DNA of 64,000 nucleotides. It comes from Leclercia sp. S52 (GTDB lineage: Bacteria; Pseudomonadota; Gammaproteobacteria; Enterobacterales; Enterobacteriaceae). Below the pieces are notes generated by a model. The model ran no database searches. It saw only the letters and a list, made by a program, of their open reading frames with translations, and was not told where the DNA came from. Location of the stretch: assembly GCF_039727615.1 (NCBI RefSeq), contig NZ_CP152474.1, positions 620,001 through 684,000 of the forward strand, written 5' to 3'. Position 1 is the stretch's first letter; each line of letters starts with the position of its first letter. Below, in pieces: positions 37,216 to 46,043 of this stretch. Made by a program: the position numbers and the translations under genes.

Positions 37216-38559
37216 ATGTCTGCCAACCATGCTGCGTTTAACCTGATATTCCGCTTTGTTGAAAACTATGTCAGCCCCATTGCCGGACGCATCTCTTCCC
37301 AGCGTCACGTGATGGCCATCCGCGACGGCTTTATTTCCGCCATGCCATTTATGATCGTCGGCTCGTTCTTACTGGTGTTTGCCTACCCGCCGTTTTCACC
37401 GGACACCACCTGGGGCTTTGCCCGCGCCTGGCTGGATATGGCGAAACAGTTTGAAGGCCAGATCCTGACTCCGTTTGATATGACAATGGGGGTAATGTCC
37501 CTCTATATTTGTGCTGCTATCGCCTATAACCTCGGCAAGCACTACGTTAAGTCGCACCAGCTCGACCCCTTCATGTGCGCCATGCTGTCGCTGATGGCCT
37601 TCCTGTTGATTGCTGCGCCGAAAACCAAAGGCGCGCTGCCGGTGGATAGCCTCGGTGGGACGGGGATCTTCACCGCCATTCTGGTGGCGATCTACTGCGT
37701 GGAGATGATGCGTTTCCTGAAGGCGCACAATATCGGTATCCGCCTGCCCGACCAGGTGCCGCCGATGATCAAGAACTCCTTCGATCTGCTGATTCCGGTG
37801 CTGGTGGTCGTGTTAACCCTCTATCCGCTGAGCCTGTTCATCCAGTCCGAGTTTGGCATGCTGATCCCGCAGGCGATTATGGCCATCTTCAAGCCGCTGG
37901 TCTCCGCGGCGGACTCCCTGCCGGCGATCCTGCTGGCGGTGCTGATTGGGCATTTGCTGTGGTTTGCAGGGATCCACGGGGCGGCGATTGTCTCCGGGAT
38001 GCTGCAGATGTTCTGGCTGACCAACCTTGGGATGAACCAGACCGCGCTGGCGAACAGTGCGCCGTTGCCGCACATCTTTATGGAAGCGTTCTGGACCTTC
38101 TTCATTGTAATTGGCGGCTCCGGGGCGACGATGGGGCTGGTGTTCTGCTATCTGCGCAGCCGCTCGGCGCACCTGCGTTCGATTGGCCGTCTGAGCGTGG
38201 TACCGAGTATTTTTAACATTAACGAGCCGGTGATCTTTGGTACGCCGATCGTAATGAACCCGGTGTTCTTCATTCCGTTCCTGCTGGCGCCGATGGTGAA
38301 TGCGGTACTGGCGTGGGCGGCGATGAAGCTGGATCTGATTGGCCGCGTGATCTCCGTGGTGCCGTGGACGGCGCCTGCGCCGGTGGGGGCCGCCTGGGCG
38401 CTGGGCTGGGATTTCCGCGCGGCGGTACTGGTGGTGCTGTTAGCCCTCGTCTCCGCCATCATCTACTACCCGTTCTTTAAAGTGTACGAGAAGCAGCTGC
38501 TGGCGCAGGAGGCCGAAGAGGCCCAGCGTGCCGACGAGGAAAGTCAGCAGGTGGCATAG
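37216..38559 (+). CDS. PTS lactose/cellobiose-family transporter subunit IIC
   Basis: ATG 37216 (MSANHAAFNLIFRFVE) has GGAG 7 bases upstream; the longer ATG at 37159 overlaps non-conserved sequence. The 447-residue membrane protein has about 10 helices and Lac-family EIIC motifs: QRHVMAIRDGFISAMPFMIVGS, LLWFAGIHGAAIVSG and the substrate-site NINEPVIFGTPIVMNP. It should transport a beta-glucoside or chitobiose-type sugar with phosphorylation, but no EIIA or EIIB gene is nearby, so it depends on partners elsewhere. The C-terminal tail is Glu/Gln-rich. Confidence 0.9.
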   Translation: MSANHAAFNLIFRFVENYVSPIAGRISSQRHVMAIRDGFISAMPFMIVGSFLLVFAYPPFSPDTTWGFARAWLDMAKQFEGQILTPFDMTMGVMSLYICAAIAYNLGKHYVKSHQLDPFMCAMLSLMAFLLIAAPKTKGALPVDSLGGTGIFTAILVAIYCVEMMRFLKAHNIGIRLPDQVPPMIKNSFDLLIPVLVVVLTLYPLSLFIQSEFGMLIPQAIMAIFKPLVSAADSLPAILLAVLIGHLLWFAGIHGAAIVSGMLQMFWLTNLGMNQTALANSAPLPHIFMEAFWTFFIVIGGSGATMGLVFCYLRSRSAHLRSIGRLSVVPSIFNINEPVIFGTPIVMNPVFFIPFLLAPMVNAVLAWAAMKLDLIGRVISVVPWTAPAPVGAAWALGWDFRAAVLVVLLALVSAIIYYPFFKVYEKQLLAQEAEEAQRADEESQQVA

Positions 38560-38567
38560 GTAAAAGC

Positions 38568-38600
38568 AAAACGGCAACCCAGAGGTTGCCGTTTCTAGTA
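38568..38600. terminator. Bidirectional terminator between PTS IIC and fhuF
   Basis: ACGGCAACC and GGTTGCCGT form a 9-bp stem with loop CAGA, with TTTCTAG on one side and TTTTGCTTTT on the other strand. A near-identical hairpin ends nadR/ettA at 60515. Confidence 0.85.
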
Positions 38601-38604
38601 TTTG

Positions 38605-38642
38605 TTCCCACTCCCCGTGGGAGAGGGCCAGGGTGAGGGCAT
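38605..38642. repeat. Palindromic repeat CTCCCCGTGGGAGAGGG-GGGTGAGGG
   Basis: This is another copy of the element at 17041 and 54054, between the PTS terminator and fhuF. Confidence 0.7.
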
Positions 38643-38674
38643 CAGGCCCGCACCCAATTTCAGGCCGCACCCGT

Positions 38675-39463
38675 TTATTTAAGCGTGCAGTCCCCGCACT
38701 GCTGCACATCCGGCAGGCGATAGCGCTGACAGCAGGTGCGACGCACCAGCAGCCCGTCGCGCGGAACCACTGTGCGGTAAAGCGGGTTATCACGCCCATC
38801 CGACAGCTGGCGGGCAAAGAAAAGGGACTGGCGCAGCGCGTCGACCTTCTCATCGCCCAGCAGGCTTTTCATTTCATTCAGATACCAGTGAATTAAATAC
38901 CCGGTATTGCTCCAGATAAGTTTGCCGTTAATCTCACCCGTCTCTTCCAGCGCCTCAACGACCGGGATCAGCGCTCGGGTAATCAGCACTTCAATTCTTT
39001 GCTGCGCAGAAAGCGAGGTCGTCTGGCTGTCTTCGTGGACGTCGATCCAGAAGCAGGCGGCGCGCCCGGTTTCGTGAAACTCAACGTGGAAGTGCTCAGG
39101 GGAGAGATCCAGCGCTACGTCCTGGGTAAGCAGGGCCAGCATCATCGGCGGCACCATCAGCCCGATATACCATTGCGCCCACAGCGACAGCAGCGGCTTG
39201 TTCTCGCGCGCCAGGGTGGGTTGATTGCGGTAGATATGATCGGAGTAGGTTGCCAGCAACGACTGCAGCTCGGCAGGGCGTTGCCACTGCGCCAGCGTCA
39301 GGGCGTGATGCGGAGGGGTCTCATCCAGCTTGATGACGTCCAGCATATGCGCACGCGTCCCGGCAATGGCATCACGTACCGCATCCGCAAGCCCGGAAGG
39401 CCCGGCCGGAAGGCGGGTTTGCCAGATAACATTCTCAATGACGTGTGCAGAGCGTATGGCCAT
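38675..39463 (-). CDS. fhuF: Ferric siderophore reductase FhuF
   Basis: The 262-residue cytoplasmic protein ends with RRTCCQRYRLPDVQQCGDC, the CC-x10-C-x2-C ligand set of the unusual [2Fe-2S] cluster of FhuF. It reduces ferric hydroxamate siderophores to release iron. It is divergent from yjjZ across a region with a Fur-like box. Length equals E. coli FhuF. Confidence 0.95.
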   Translation of the reverse strand: MAIRSAHVIENVIWQTRLPAGPSGLADAVRDAIAGTRAHMLDVIKLDETPPHHALTLAQWQRPAELQSLLATYSDHIYRNQPTLARENKPLLSLWAQWYIGLMVPPMMLALLTQDVALDLSPEHFHVEFHETGRAACFWIDVHEDSQTTSLSAQQRIEVLITRALIPVVEALEETGEINGKLIWSNTGYLIHWYLNEMKSLLGDEKVDALRQSLFFARQLSDGRDNPLYRTVVPRDGLLVRRTCCQRYRLPDVQQCGDCTLK

Positions 39464-39583
39464 AATTGGGCTGGATAAAAATCTAAATGATAATGATTGC
39501 CAATCCTAACTATAGATAAAACCGTGCGCAAGATTTTTTACACAAATAGGCTCTACGCTGACAAATGAGAAATTATATCATAT

Positions 39584-39602
39584 GATATTGGTTATCATTA
39601 TC
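39584..39602. promoter_or_regulatory. Fur box between fhuF and yjjZ
   Basis: The 19 bases match GATAATGATAATCATTATC at 15 positions. Another partial match (GATAATGATT) lies at about 39489-39498, near fhuF. Both divergent genes are therefore probably iron-repressed. Confidence 0.7.
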
Positions 39603-39619
39603 GAAGTGAGAGACGGATC

Positions 39620-39850
39620 ATGTTGAGCAGAGCGTTAGGGAGTGGATGGGGTGTGATACTGCCGGGGGCGATGATTGCCGGGCTGGCCTTTACCGATCTG
39701 TCGCTGGCGGTCTGGAAACTGATTATCGTGTCGGGATTACTGATGTCATCGGTCATGATCTGGCATAAACAACTGCGGCACTTTGTGCTGCTGCCATCTT
39801 GTGTCGCGCTGATTGCGGGAATATGGGTGCTGGCGATGAATCTGAAATGA
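39620..39850 (+). CDS. yjjZ: DUF1435 small membrane protein YjjZ
   Basis: The 76-residue protein has about three hydrophobic segments (SGWGVILPGAMIAGLAF, LIIVSGLLMSSVMIW, VLLPSCVALIAGIWVLAM). Conserved GSGWGV and LLPSCVAL match E. coli YjjZ, also the gene beside fhuF. A Fur-like box lies 18 bases upstream. Function is unknown; iron-responsive expression is inferred. Confidence 0.82.
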   Translation: MLSRALGSGWGVILPGAMIAGLAFTDLSLAVWKLIIVSGLLMSSVMIWHKQLRHFVLLPSCVALIAGIWVLAMNLK

Positions 39851-39890
39851 GAGGATAACAAGGGAGAATTTCAGGGAGAGATAAGATAAT

Positions 39891-39978
39891 TGGTGCGAGG
39901 GGGGGGGGACTCGAACCCCCACATCCTAAGGACACTAACACCTGAAGCTAGCGCGTCTACCAATTCCGCCACCTTCGC
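39891..39978 (-). tRNA. leuV: tRNA-Leu(CAG), third in the operon
   Basis: The gene begins GCGAAGGTGGCGGAATTGG, has anticodon CAG in the loop TTCAGGT, a class II long variable arm, T loop TTCGAGT and an encoded CCA. Ten C follow the T loop where five (T stem) plus three (acceptor) are expected, so the acceptor 3' strand has two surplus C as read. Confidence 0.9.
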
Positions 39979-40010
39979 ACAGTCATCTTATTTTATTGAT
40001 ATCGCCTCGT

Positions 40011-40098
40011 TGGTGCGAGGGGGGGGGGACTCGAACCCCCACATCCTAAGGACACTAACACCTGAAGCTAGCGCGTCTACCAATTCCGCCACCTTCGC
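40011..40098 (-). tRNA. leuP: tRNA-Leu(CAG), second in the operon
   Basis: Identical to the third copy, including the run of ten C where eight are expected. Confidence 0.9.
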
Positions 40099-40127
40099 CC
40101 AGTGCGAGCAATATCAATCATGGTTGT

Positions 40128-40214
40128 TGGTGCGAGGGGGGGGGACTCGAACCCCCACATCCAAAGGACACTAACACCTGAAGCTAGCGCGTCTACCAAT
40201 TCCGCCACCTTCGC
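40128..40214 (-). tRNA. leuQ: tRNA-Leu(CAG), first in the operon
   Basis: It differs from the other two by one base in the variable arm (CCTTTGG instead of CCTTAGG) and by nine C rather than ten after the T loop. Anticodon CAG and encoded CCA are present. Positional order matches the E. coli leuQPV operon between rsmC and yjjZ. Confidence 0.9.
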
Positions 40215-40254
40215 ATACCAACGATACAAAAAAGTATCGCAACCACGGAGGCGC

Positions 40255-40282
40255 ATTCTAGATGTTTTCAGCTATTCGTCAA
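40255..40282 (-). promoter_or_regulatory. Promoter of the tRNA-Leu operon
   Basis: TTGACG and TAGAAT are separated by 16 bases and followed by a GC-rich discriminator (GCGCC), as in stringently controlled stable-RNA promoters. The first tRNA starts about 40 bases downstream. Confidence 0.8.
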
Positions 40283-40313
40283 CAGATAATTGTGCCGGAT
40301 GTTTTGATTGTTG

Positions 40314-40343
40314 CAAAAATGGCCCGATCGGGGAGATCGGGCC
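40314..40343 (-). terminator. Terminator of rsmC
   Basis: GGCCCGATC and GATCGGGCC form a 9-bp stem with a 5-base loop, followed on the minus strand by ATTTTTG, 12 bases after the rsmC stop. Confidence 0.85.
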
Positions 40344-40354
40344 GGAGTGAGACG

Positions 40355-41383
40355 TTATTTCTTCGCCTGACGGGTCATGATCGCGCGGTAGATCTTAAAG
40401 CGACCGGTCTGAGCCAGCACTTCGTGGAAGCCGAAGACTTCATCCAGCACTTTCGGATACGGCAGGAAGGCGTTCGCCACGATGCGCAGCTCGCCGCCGC
40501 TGTTCAGATGGCGTACCGCGGTGCGGATCAACGTTTGTGCTGCTTCGAGGCTGGTTTCCATCCCGTCATGGAACGGTGGGTTGGAGATGATCATATCGAA
40601 ACGGCCGGTCACGTCGGAGAGCACGTTAGAGGCGAACACCTCGCCCTCAATACCGTTAGCGGCAAGGGTCGCGCGGCTGGCTTCAATGGCAGAAGCGCCA
40701 ACGTCGGTCAGGGTTAAACGCACTTTCGGCGAGTGGCTGGCCAGTACGGCGGAGAGCACGCCCGCGCCACAGCCGACATCCAGCACTTTGCCTTTAGTGT
40801 GCGGCGTGAAGGTGGAGAGCAGCAACTGGCTGCCGACGTCCAGTCCGTCACGGCTGAAGACGCCCGGCAGCGTTTTGATGGTCAGGCCATCCAGCTGGTA
40901 TTCGCCCCAGTATTTTTCCGCGTCGAAGGTCGGTTTTTTGTCCAGACGGCCATGGTACAGGCCACAGCGACGGGCGCTGTCGACTTTGTTCAGCGTGACG
41001 TAATCCGCCAGCATCTGCTCGGCGCTGCGCACGCCGCTGCGGTTCTCGCCGATCACGAAAATATCGCAACCCACCGGCAGCAGGGAGAGCAGGTTCATCA
41101 GCTGGAACTGGGCTTCAGGTTTGTTCTTCGGCCAGTAGTAGATCAGCGTATCGCAGTCCGCCACGTCGCTCTGTTCAGCCACCAGGCTGTAACGGGCGCG
41201 CTCGCCCATCTGGCGGCTCAGCACCTGCCAGTGGTGATACTGCTGGGTGTGCGCGCGGCTGTCGGCGCACTCGAAACGGGCAGGCAGGTCATCCTGCATA
41301 TCTCCGGCAAACAGAATACGGCTTTGTTCGAAATCATCACTGTGGCGCAGCAAGACTTCACTTGCCGGGGTAAATGCAGACAT
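40355..41383 (-). CDS. rsmC: 16S rRNA (guanine1207-N2)-methyltransferase
   Basis: The 342-residue enzyme has an inactive N-terminal methyltransferase-like half and a catalytic C-terminal half with SAM-binding [16 protein letters not shown] and the amino-methyltransferase motif NPPFHDG. It methylates G1207 of 16S rRNA in the 30S subunit. Length equals that of E. coli. It is divergent from holD. Confidence 0.95.
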   Translation of the reverse strand: MSAFTPASEVLLRHSDDFEQSRILFAGDMQDDLPARFECADSRAHTQQYHHWQVLSRQMGERARYSLVAEQSDVADCDTLIYYWPKNKPEAQFQLMNLLSLLPVGCDIFVIGENRSGVRSAEQMLADYVTLNKVDSARRCGLYHGRLDKKPTFDAEKYWGEYQLDGLTIKTLPGVFSRDGLDVGSQLLLSTFTPHTKGKVLDVGCGAGVLSAVLASHSPKVRLTLTDVGASAIEASRATLAANGIEGEVFASNVLSDVTGRFDMIISNPPFHDGMETSLEAAQTLIRTAVRHLNSGGELRIVANAFLPYPKVLDEVFGFHEVLAQTGRFKIYRAIMTRQAKK

Positions 41384-41485
41384 GAATTGTTCCTCAATAA
41401 ACTCAGGCGGGGATTATAGTAGGTAGATGGCGCAGATTCGACACATTTGCTATATTTGCGCGCCTGACAGACAGGAGTTTTCGCA

Positions 41486-41899
41486 ATGGCATCCCGACGA
41501 GACAGGCAATTACAGCAACTGGGCATTACCCAGTGGGCGTTGCGCCGCCCGGCGGCCTTGCAGGGCGAAATCGCCATCTCGCTTCCGGCGCACGTTCGTC
41601 TGGTGATGGTGGCGCAGAGCCTGCCCGCGCTGAGCGAGCCGCTGATTGCCGATGTGCTGCGCGCACTTAAGCTGAGTGCCGATCAGGTGCTGCAGCTGAC
41701 GCCCGAACGCGTGGCGATGCTGCCCCCGGAGGGCCGCTGTAACAGCTGGCAGCTTGGCGTGACGGAAGAGATGACGCTGGAGGGCGGCAATCTGGCCACT
41801 CCGGTACTGGACGAACTTAAAGCGAACCCGGCGGCACGTCGCGCGCTGTGGCAACAAATCTGCGAACATGAACACAATTTCTTCCCTCACGACGACTGA
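41486..41899 (+). CDS. holD: DNA polymerase III psi subunit
   Basis: The 137-residue clamp-loader accessory protein has the N-terminal tail MASRRDRQLQQLGITQWALRRP that binds the tau/gamma complex, and a Rossmann-like body that binds chi (HolC) and thereby SSB. It overlaps rimI by 32 bases, as in E. coli. AGGAG lies 8 bases before ATG. Confidence 0.94.
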   Translation: MASRRDRQLQQLGITQWALRRPAALQGEIAISLPAHVRLVMVAQSLPALSEPLIADVLRALKLSADQVLQLTPERVAMLPPEGRCNSWQLGVTEEMTLEGGNLATPVLDELKANPAARRALWQQICEHEHNFFPHDD

Positions 41900-42311
41900 T
41901 TTAGCGCAGGCTTTTGATATCGAAAAACGCGCCCACGCCTTTCCGTGGAGTGAAAAAACCTTTGCCAGCAACCAGGGCGAGCGTTACCTCAACTATCGGC
42001 TGGATGTCGATAATACCCTGGCGGCTTTCGCCATTACGCAGGTCGTTCTGGATGAGGCGACGCTGTTTAACATCGCCGTAGATCCTGCCTTTCAGCGCCG
42101 TGGGCTGGGCAGAGAACTGCTGGAACATTTAATTCGCGAGCTGGAAGCACGAGACGTTTTCACGCTGTGGCTGGAAGTACGGGCCTCGAACGCCGCCGCC
42201 ATCGCACTCTATGAAAGCCTGGGCTTCAACGAGGCGACGATCCGCCGTAACTACTACCCCACCGCAGAAGGACGTGAAGACGCCATTATCATGGCTCTGC
42301 CGCTTGGATAA
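41868..42311 (+). CDS. rimI: Ribosomal protein S18 alanine N-acetyltransferase
   Basis: The 147-residue GNAT enzyme acetylates the N-terminal Ala of S18. Acetyl-CoA binding motif A is VDPAFQRRGLGRELLEHL; the catalytic-region LWLEVRASNAAAIALYESLGF and RRNYY are conserved. It starts within holD (MNTISSL), so translation is coupled. Confidence 0.95.
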   Translation: MNTISSLTTTDLAQAFDIEKRAHAFPWSEKTFASNQGERYLNYRLDVDNTLAAFAITQVVLDEATLFNIAVDPAFQRRGLGRELLEHLIRELEARDVFTLWLEVRASNAAAIALYESLGFNEATIRRNYYPTAEGREDAIIMALPLG

Positions 42312-42329
42312 CTAAAAAAGGTTGTAACG

Positions 42330-43007
42330 ATGAACTGGGACTGGATTTTCTTTGATGCTGACGAAACGCTGTTTACGTTTGATTCGTTCGGCGGCTTACA
42401 GCGGATGTTTCTCGACTACAGCGTGACCTTCACCGCTGAAGACTTCCAGGATTACCAGACGGTGAACAAACCGTTGTGGGTGGATTACCAGAACGGGGCG
42501 ATCACCGCGTTACAGCTGCAGCATCAGCGTTTTCAGGGCTGGTCCGAGCGCCTCAAGGTTCCGCCTGGCGATCTGAACCACGCGTTTCTTAACGCGATGG
42601 CAGAAATCTGCGCCCCGCTGCCGGGCGCCGCGTCGCTGCTCGCCTCCCTGAAAGGCAAGGCGAAGCTTGGGATCATTACCAACGGCTTTACCGCGCTGCA
42701 GCAGATCCGCCTGGAGCGCACCGGTTTTCGTGACTACTTTGATCTCTTAGTGATCTCCGAACAGGTTGGCGTGGCCAAACCGGCAGGGAAAATCTTTGAT
42801 TATGCGCTGGACCAGGCCGGCAACCCTGACCGGGCAAAAGTGCTGATGGTGGGGGATACGGCAGAGTCCGATATCCTCGGCGGCATGAATGCCGGGCTGT
42901 CCACCTGCTGGCTGAATGCGCACAACCGCCCCCTGCCGGAGGGAATCAAACCGACCTGGACCGTAGCCTCCCTGAGCGAACTGGAGCAACTCCTGTGTAA
43001 ACATTGA
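42330..43007 (+). CDS. yjjG: Pyrimidine 5'-nucleotidase, HAD superfamily
   Basis: The 225-residue HAD hydrolase has motif I DADETLF at about residues 9-15, motif II ITNG and motif III/IV around [10 protein letters not shown] and [13 protein letters not shown]. YjjG dephosphorylates dUMP, dTMP and noncanonical pyrimidine nucleotides, cleaning the pool. It is 18 bases after rimI and belongs to the same operon. Confidence 0.94.
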   Translation: MNWDWIFFDADETLFTFDSFGGLQRMFLDYSVTFTAEDFQDYQTVNKPLWVDYQNGAITALQLQHQRFQGWSERLKVPPGDLNHAFLNAMAEICAPLPGAASLLASLKGKAKLGIITNGFTALQQIRLERTGFRDYFDLLVISEQVGVAKPAGKIFDYALDQAGNPDRAKVLMVGDTAESDILGGMNAGLSTCWLNAHNRPLPEGIKPTWTVASLSELEQLLCKH

Positions 43008-43098
43008 TTGCCTGCCCCCCCATTGATGGGTAAAATAGCCGCAAATTCGTATTCCAGATGCGTGGCGTGCTGCCGCGCTTATTAAAGAAGATTTTACT

Positions 43099-44688
43099 AT
43101 GACGTTGTCTCCTTATCTGCAAGAGGTGGCCAAGCGCCGTACTTTTGCCATTATCTCTCACCCGGATGCCGGTAAAACCACCATCACCGAAAAGGTGCTG
43201 CTGTTCGGACAGGCGATCCAGACCGCCGGTACGGTAAAAGGCCGTGGCTCCAGCCAGCATGCAAAATCTGACTGGATGGAGATGGAAAAGCAGCGTGGTA
43301 TCTCGATCACCACCTCCGTGATGCAGTTCCCGTATCACGACTGCCTGGTGAACCTGCTCGATACCCCGGGGCACGAAGACTTCTCCGAAGATACCTACCG
43401 TACCCTGACGGCGGTGGACTGCTGTCTGATGGTGATCGATGCCGCGAAAGGCGTTGAAGATCGTACCCGCAAGCTGATGGAAGTAACCCGTCTGCGCGAC
43501 ACGCCGATCCTCACCTTTATGAACAAACTCGACCGTGACATCCGCGATCCGATGGAAGTGATGGACGAAGTGGAGCGCGAGCTGAAGATCGCCTGTGCGC
43601 CAATCACCTGGCCAATCGGCTGCGGCAAGCTGTTCAAAGGTGTCTACCATCTCTATAAAGACGAAACCTACCTGTATCAGACCGGTAAAGGTCACACCAT
43701 CCAGGAAGTACGCGTCGTTAAAGGGCTGGATAACCCGGAGCTGAACGCGGCGGTCGGCGATGAGCTGGCAGAGCAGCTGCGTGACGAGCTGGAGCTGGTG
43801 AAAGGCGCGTCCCACGAGTTCGACCAGGATCTGTTCCTTGCGGGTGAAATCACCCCGGTCTTCTTTGGTACCGCGCTGGGCAACTTCGGCGTAGACCATA
43901 TGCTGGATGGCCTGGTGGAGTGGGCGCCGCAGCCGATGCCGCGTAACACCGACACCCGTGAAGTGGTCGCCAGCGAAGAGAAGTTCACCGGCTTCGTATT
44001 TAAGATCCAGGCCAACATGGACCCCAAACACCGTGACCGCGTGGCCTTTATGCGCGTGGTGTCCGGCAAATATGAAAAGGGCATGAAGCTGCGCCAGGTG
44101 CGTACCGGCAAAGACGTGGTGATCTCCGATGCGCTGACCTTTATGGCCGGCGACCGTTCCCACGTGGAAGAGGCCTACCCGGGTGACATCATTGGTCTGC
44201 ATAACCACGGCACCATTCAGATTGGTGATACCTTCACCCAGGGTGAGATGATGAAGTTCACCGGTATTCCGAACTTCGCGCCGGAACTGTTCCGTCGTAT
44301 CCGCCTGCGGGATCCGCTGAAGCAGAAACAGCTGCTGAAAGGGCTGGTTCAGCTGTCGGAAGAGGGTGCGGTGCAGGTGTTCCGCCCAATTTCCAATAAC
44401 GATCTGATTGTTGGTGCCGTCGGTGTGCTGCAGTTTGACGTGGTGGTTGCCCGTCTGAAGAGCGAATACAACGTTGAAGCGATTTACGAATCGGTCAACG
44501 TGGCGACGGCGCGCTGGGTTGAGTGTTCTGACGTGAAGAAATTCGAAGAATTTAAGCGTAAGAACGAGATCCAGCTGGCGCTGGACGGCGGCGATAACCT
44601 CACCTATATCGCCCCAACCATGGTTAACCTGAACCTGGCGCACGATCGTTACCCGGACGTTCAGTTCCGTAAAACCCGCGAGCACTAA
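43099..44688 (+). CDS. prfC: Peptide chain release factor 3
   Basis: The 529-residue translational GTPase has G1 [10 protein letters not shown]2 region around [13 protein letters not shown]3 DTPGHEDF and G4 NKLD. RF3 removes RF1/RF2 from the ribosome after termination. Length equals that of E. coli. A promoter probably lies in the 91-base gap after yjjG. Confidence 0.97.
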   Translation: MTLSPYLQEVAKRRTFAIISHPDAGKTTITEKVLLFGQAIQTAGTVKGRGSSQHAKSDWMEMEKQRGISITTSVMQFPYHDCLVNLLDTPGHEDFSEDTYRTLTAVDCCLMVIDAAKGVEDRTRKLMEVTRLRDTPILTFMNKLDRDIRDPMEVMDEVERELKIACAPITWPIGCGKLFKGVYHLYKDETYLYQTGKGHTIQEVRVVKGLDNPELNAAVGDELAEQLRDELELVKGASHEFDQDLFLAGEITPVFFGTALGNFGVDHMLDGLVEWAPQPMPRNTDTREVVASEEKFTGFVFKIQANMDPKHRDRVAFMRVVSGKYEKGMKLRQVRTGKDVVISDALTFMAGDRSHVEEAYPGDIIGLHNHGTIQIGDTFTQGEMMKFTGIPNFAPELFRRIRLRDPLKQKQLLKGLVQLSEEGAVQVFRPISNNDLIVGAVGVLQFDVVVARLKSEYNVEAIYESVNVATARWVECSDVKKFEEFKRKNEIQLALDGGDNLTYIAPTMVNLNLAHDRYPDVQFRKTREH

Positions 44689-44695
44689 TCCCTTC

Positions 44696-44725
44696 TCAGA
44701 GCACGGCAGCCGCCGTGCTCTGCTT
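44696..44725 (+). terminator. Terminator of prfC
   Basis: AGAGCACGGC and GCCGTGCTCT form a 10-bp stem with loop AGCC, then GCTTAAAT. The T-tract is modest. Confidence 0.75.
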
Positions 44726-44831
44726 AAATCCCTGCCTTATTAAACCCTTACGGAATGTTCTTAATTCATCATCTTTTGTTACTTGTTGCTCGTTTTTTAG
44801 CCAATTCTGAAAGCAGCGCCGCGAGAGTGAT

Positions 44832-44838
44832 CTATATT
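44832..44838 (+). promoter_or_regulatory. Sigma-S type -10 of osmY (CTATATT)
   Basis: The extended -10 GATCTATATTTAA matches the sigma-S consensus CTATACT-like element and the known osmY promoter layout. It gives a leader of about 145 bases. The 304-base prfC-osmY gap holds no other gene. Confidence 0.65.
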
Positions 44839-44992
44839 TAACTCAGTGTTTAACACCGGGCGCAGATGAAAGCTCCACTCAATGCGTGTTGATAAGGTTC
44901 TCATCTCGCCCGAGTGTTGATTGGTAGTATGAAAGACTACTTAGGCATGATGATTTACGCTCGAATTCGGAGCAAACCACAGGAATACATCG

Positions 44993-45610
44993 ATGAATAC
45001 TAAAAAACTGAAGATTTCGAAAACTCTGCTGGCGGTAATGATGGGTAGTGCTCTGGTGTGCGGTTCTGCAATGGCAGAAACCACGACCACGGAAAAAGCG
45101 CACTCCACAGCGAACACCGCAGGGGAAAAAATCGATAACTCTATGAATAAAGTCGGTAACTTCATGGATGACAGCTCTATCACAGCTAAAGTAAAAGCTG
45201 CACTGGTAGACGCTGATGATATCAAGAGCACCGATATTTCCGTAGAAACTGAGAAAAACGTCGTCACCCTGAGTGGCTTTGTCGAAAGCCAGGAGCAGGC
45301 TGAAAAAGCCGTCGCCGTGGCGAAAAAGGTAGAGGGTGTGACCTCTGTCAGCGACAAACTGCACGTGCGTGACGGTAAAGAGCAGTCTGCCAAAGGCTAT
45401 GCCGGCGATACTGCAACTACCAGCGAAATCAAAGCTAAACTGTTAGCTGATGACATCGTGCCATCACGTAAAGTGAAAGTTGAAACCACCGACGGTGTGG
45501 TTCAGCTGAGCGGTACGGTGGATTCTAAGGCACAAAGCGACCGTGCTGAGAGCATCGCAAAAGCCATTGATGGCGTGAAAAGCGTTAAAAACGATCTGAA
45601 AGTTAAATAA
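44993..45610 (+). CDS. osmY: Osmotically inducible periplasmic chaperone OsmY
   Basis: The 205-residue protein has signal peptide [20 protein letters not shown]...AMA cleaved before ETT. Two BON domains follow (about 55-125: [19 protein letters not shown] and [11 protein letters not shown]; about 135-203: [12 protein letters not shown] and [11 protein letters not shown]). OsmY is a sigma-S-dependent periplasmic chaperone. A sigma-S-type -10 lies upstream. Confidence 0.95.
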   Translation: MNTKKLKISKTLLAVMMGSALVCGSAMAETTTTEKAHSTANTAGEKIDNSMNKVGNFMDDSSITAKVKAALVDADDIKSTDISVETEKNVVTLSGFVESQEQAEKAVAVAKKVEGVTSVSDKLHVRDGKEQSAKGYAGDTATTSEIKAKLLADDIVPSRKVKVETTDGVVQLSGTVDSKAQSDRAESIAKAIDGVKSVKNDLKVK

Positions 45611-45732
45611 AACACCACAATCGCCCTTCTGGCTGAGGCCAGAAGGCGAGATAAGAATTAAACCTTAGTATCGCCGTGAGCAACCTGAGCGCTCACCATG
45701 CGGTCGACATTAACTATGGTAAGGAGAGTCTT

Positions 45733-45894
45733 ATGTTTCGTTGGGGCATCATTTTTCTGGTTATCGCGTTAATTGCCGCCGCTCTGGGTTTTGGTGGTCT
45801 GGCAGGTACAGCGGCGGGCGCGGCGAAAATTGTCTTCGTCGTCGGTATTATCCTGTTCCTGGTTAGCCTGTTCACCGGACGCCGTCGTCCATAG
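45733..45894 (+). CDS. ytjA: DUF1328 small membrane protein YtjA
   Basis: ATG 45733 ([20 protein letters not shown]) has GGAG 7 bases upstream; a longer frame from 45676 is not conserved. The 53-residue protein has two hydrophobic helices and a basic end (GRRRP), matching the DUF1328/YtjA family. Function is unknown; it accompanies osmY as in E. coli. Confidence 0.9.
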
Positions 45895-45918
45895 CTCAGG
45901 TTATGGGTACGTTGATGA

Positions 45919-45951
45919 AAAAGGCTCATGCATAGCATGAGCCTTTTTTTA
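45919..45951 (+). terminator. Terminator of ytjA
   Basis: AAAGGCTCATG and CATGAGCCTTT form an 11-bp stem with loop CATAG, followed by T-rich sequence. Confidence 0.9.
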
Positions 45952-46043
45952 TGCCTGACGTTTACCCGCATCCGATTTGAGTAAAACACCCTGTCTACGC
46001 TACTGTGTAGTAACAGAACAAATAAAAAAACAGGAAAGCAGAG

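Noticed and set aside
39891..40214. Three near-identical units about 118 bases apart considered as a repeat array or CRISPR
   Set aside because: Each unit folds as tRNA-Leu with anticodon CAG; spacers are only intergenic tRNA operon sequence.
39890..40350. Overlapping short frames with repeated SNPHILRTLTPEAS peptides
   Set aside because: These are conceptual translations of the three tRNA-Leu genes, not proteins.
42946..44685. 579-codon open frame on - opposite prfC
   Set aside because: Antisense shadow; prfC is full length and conserved.
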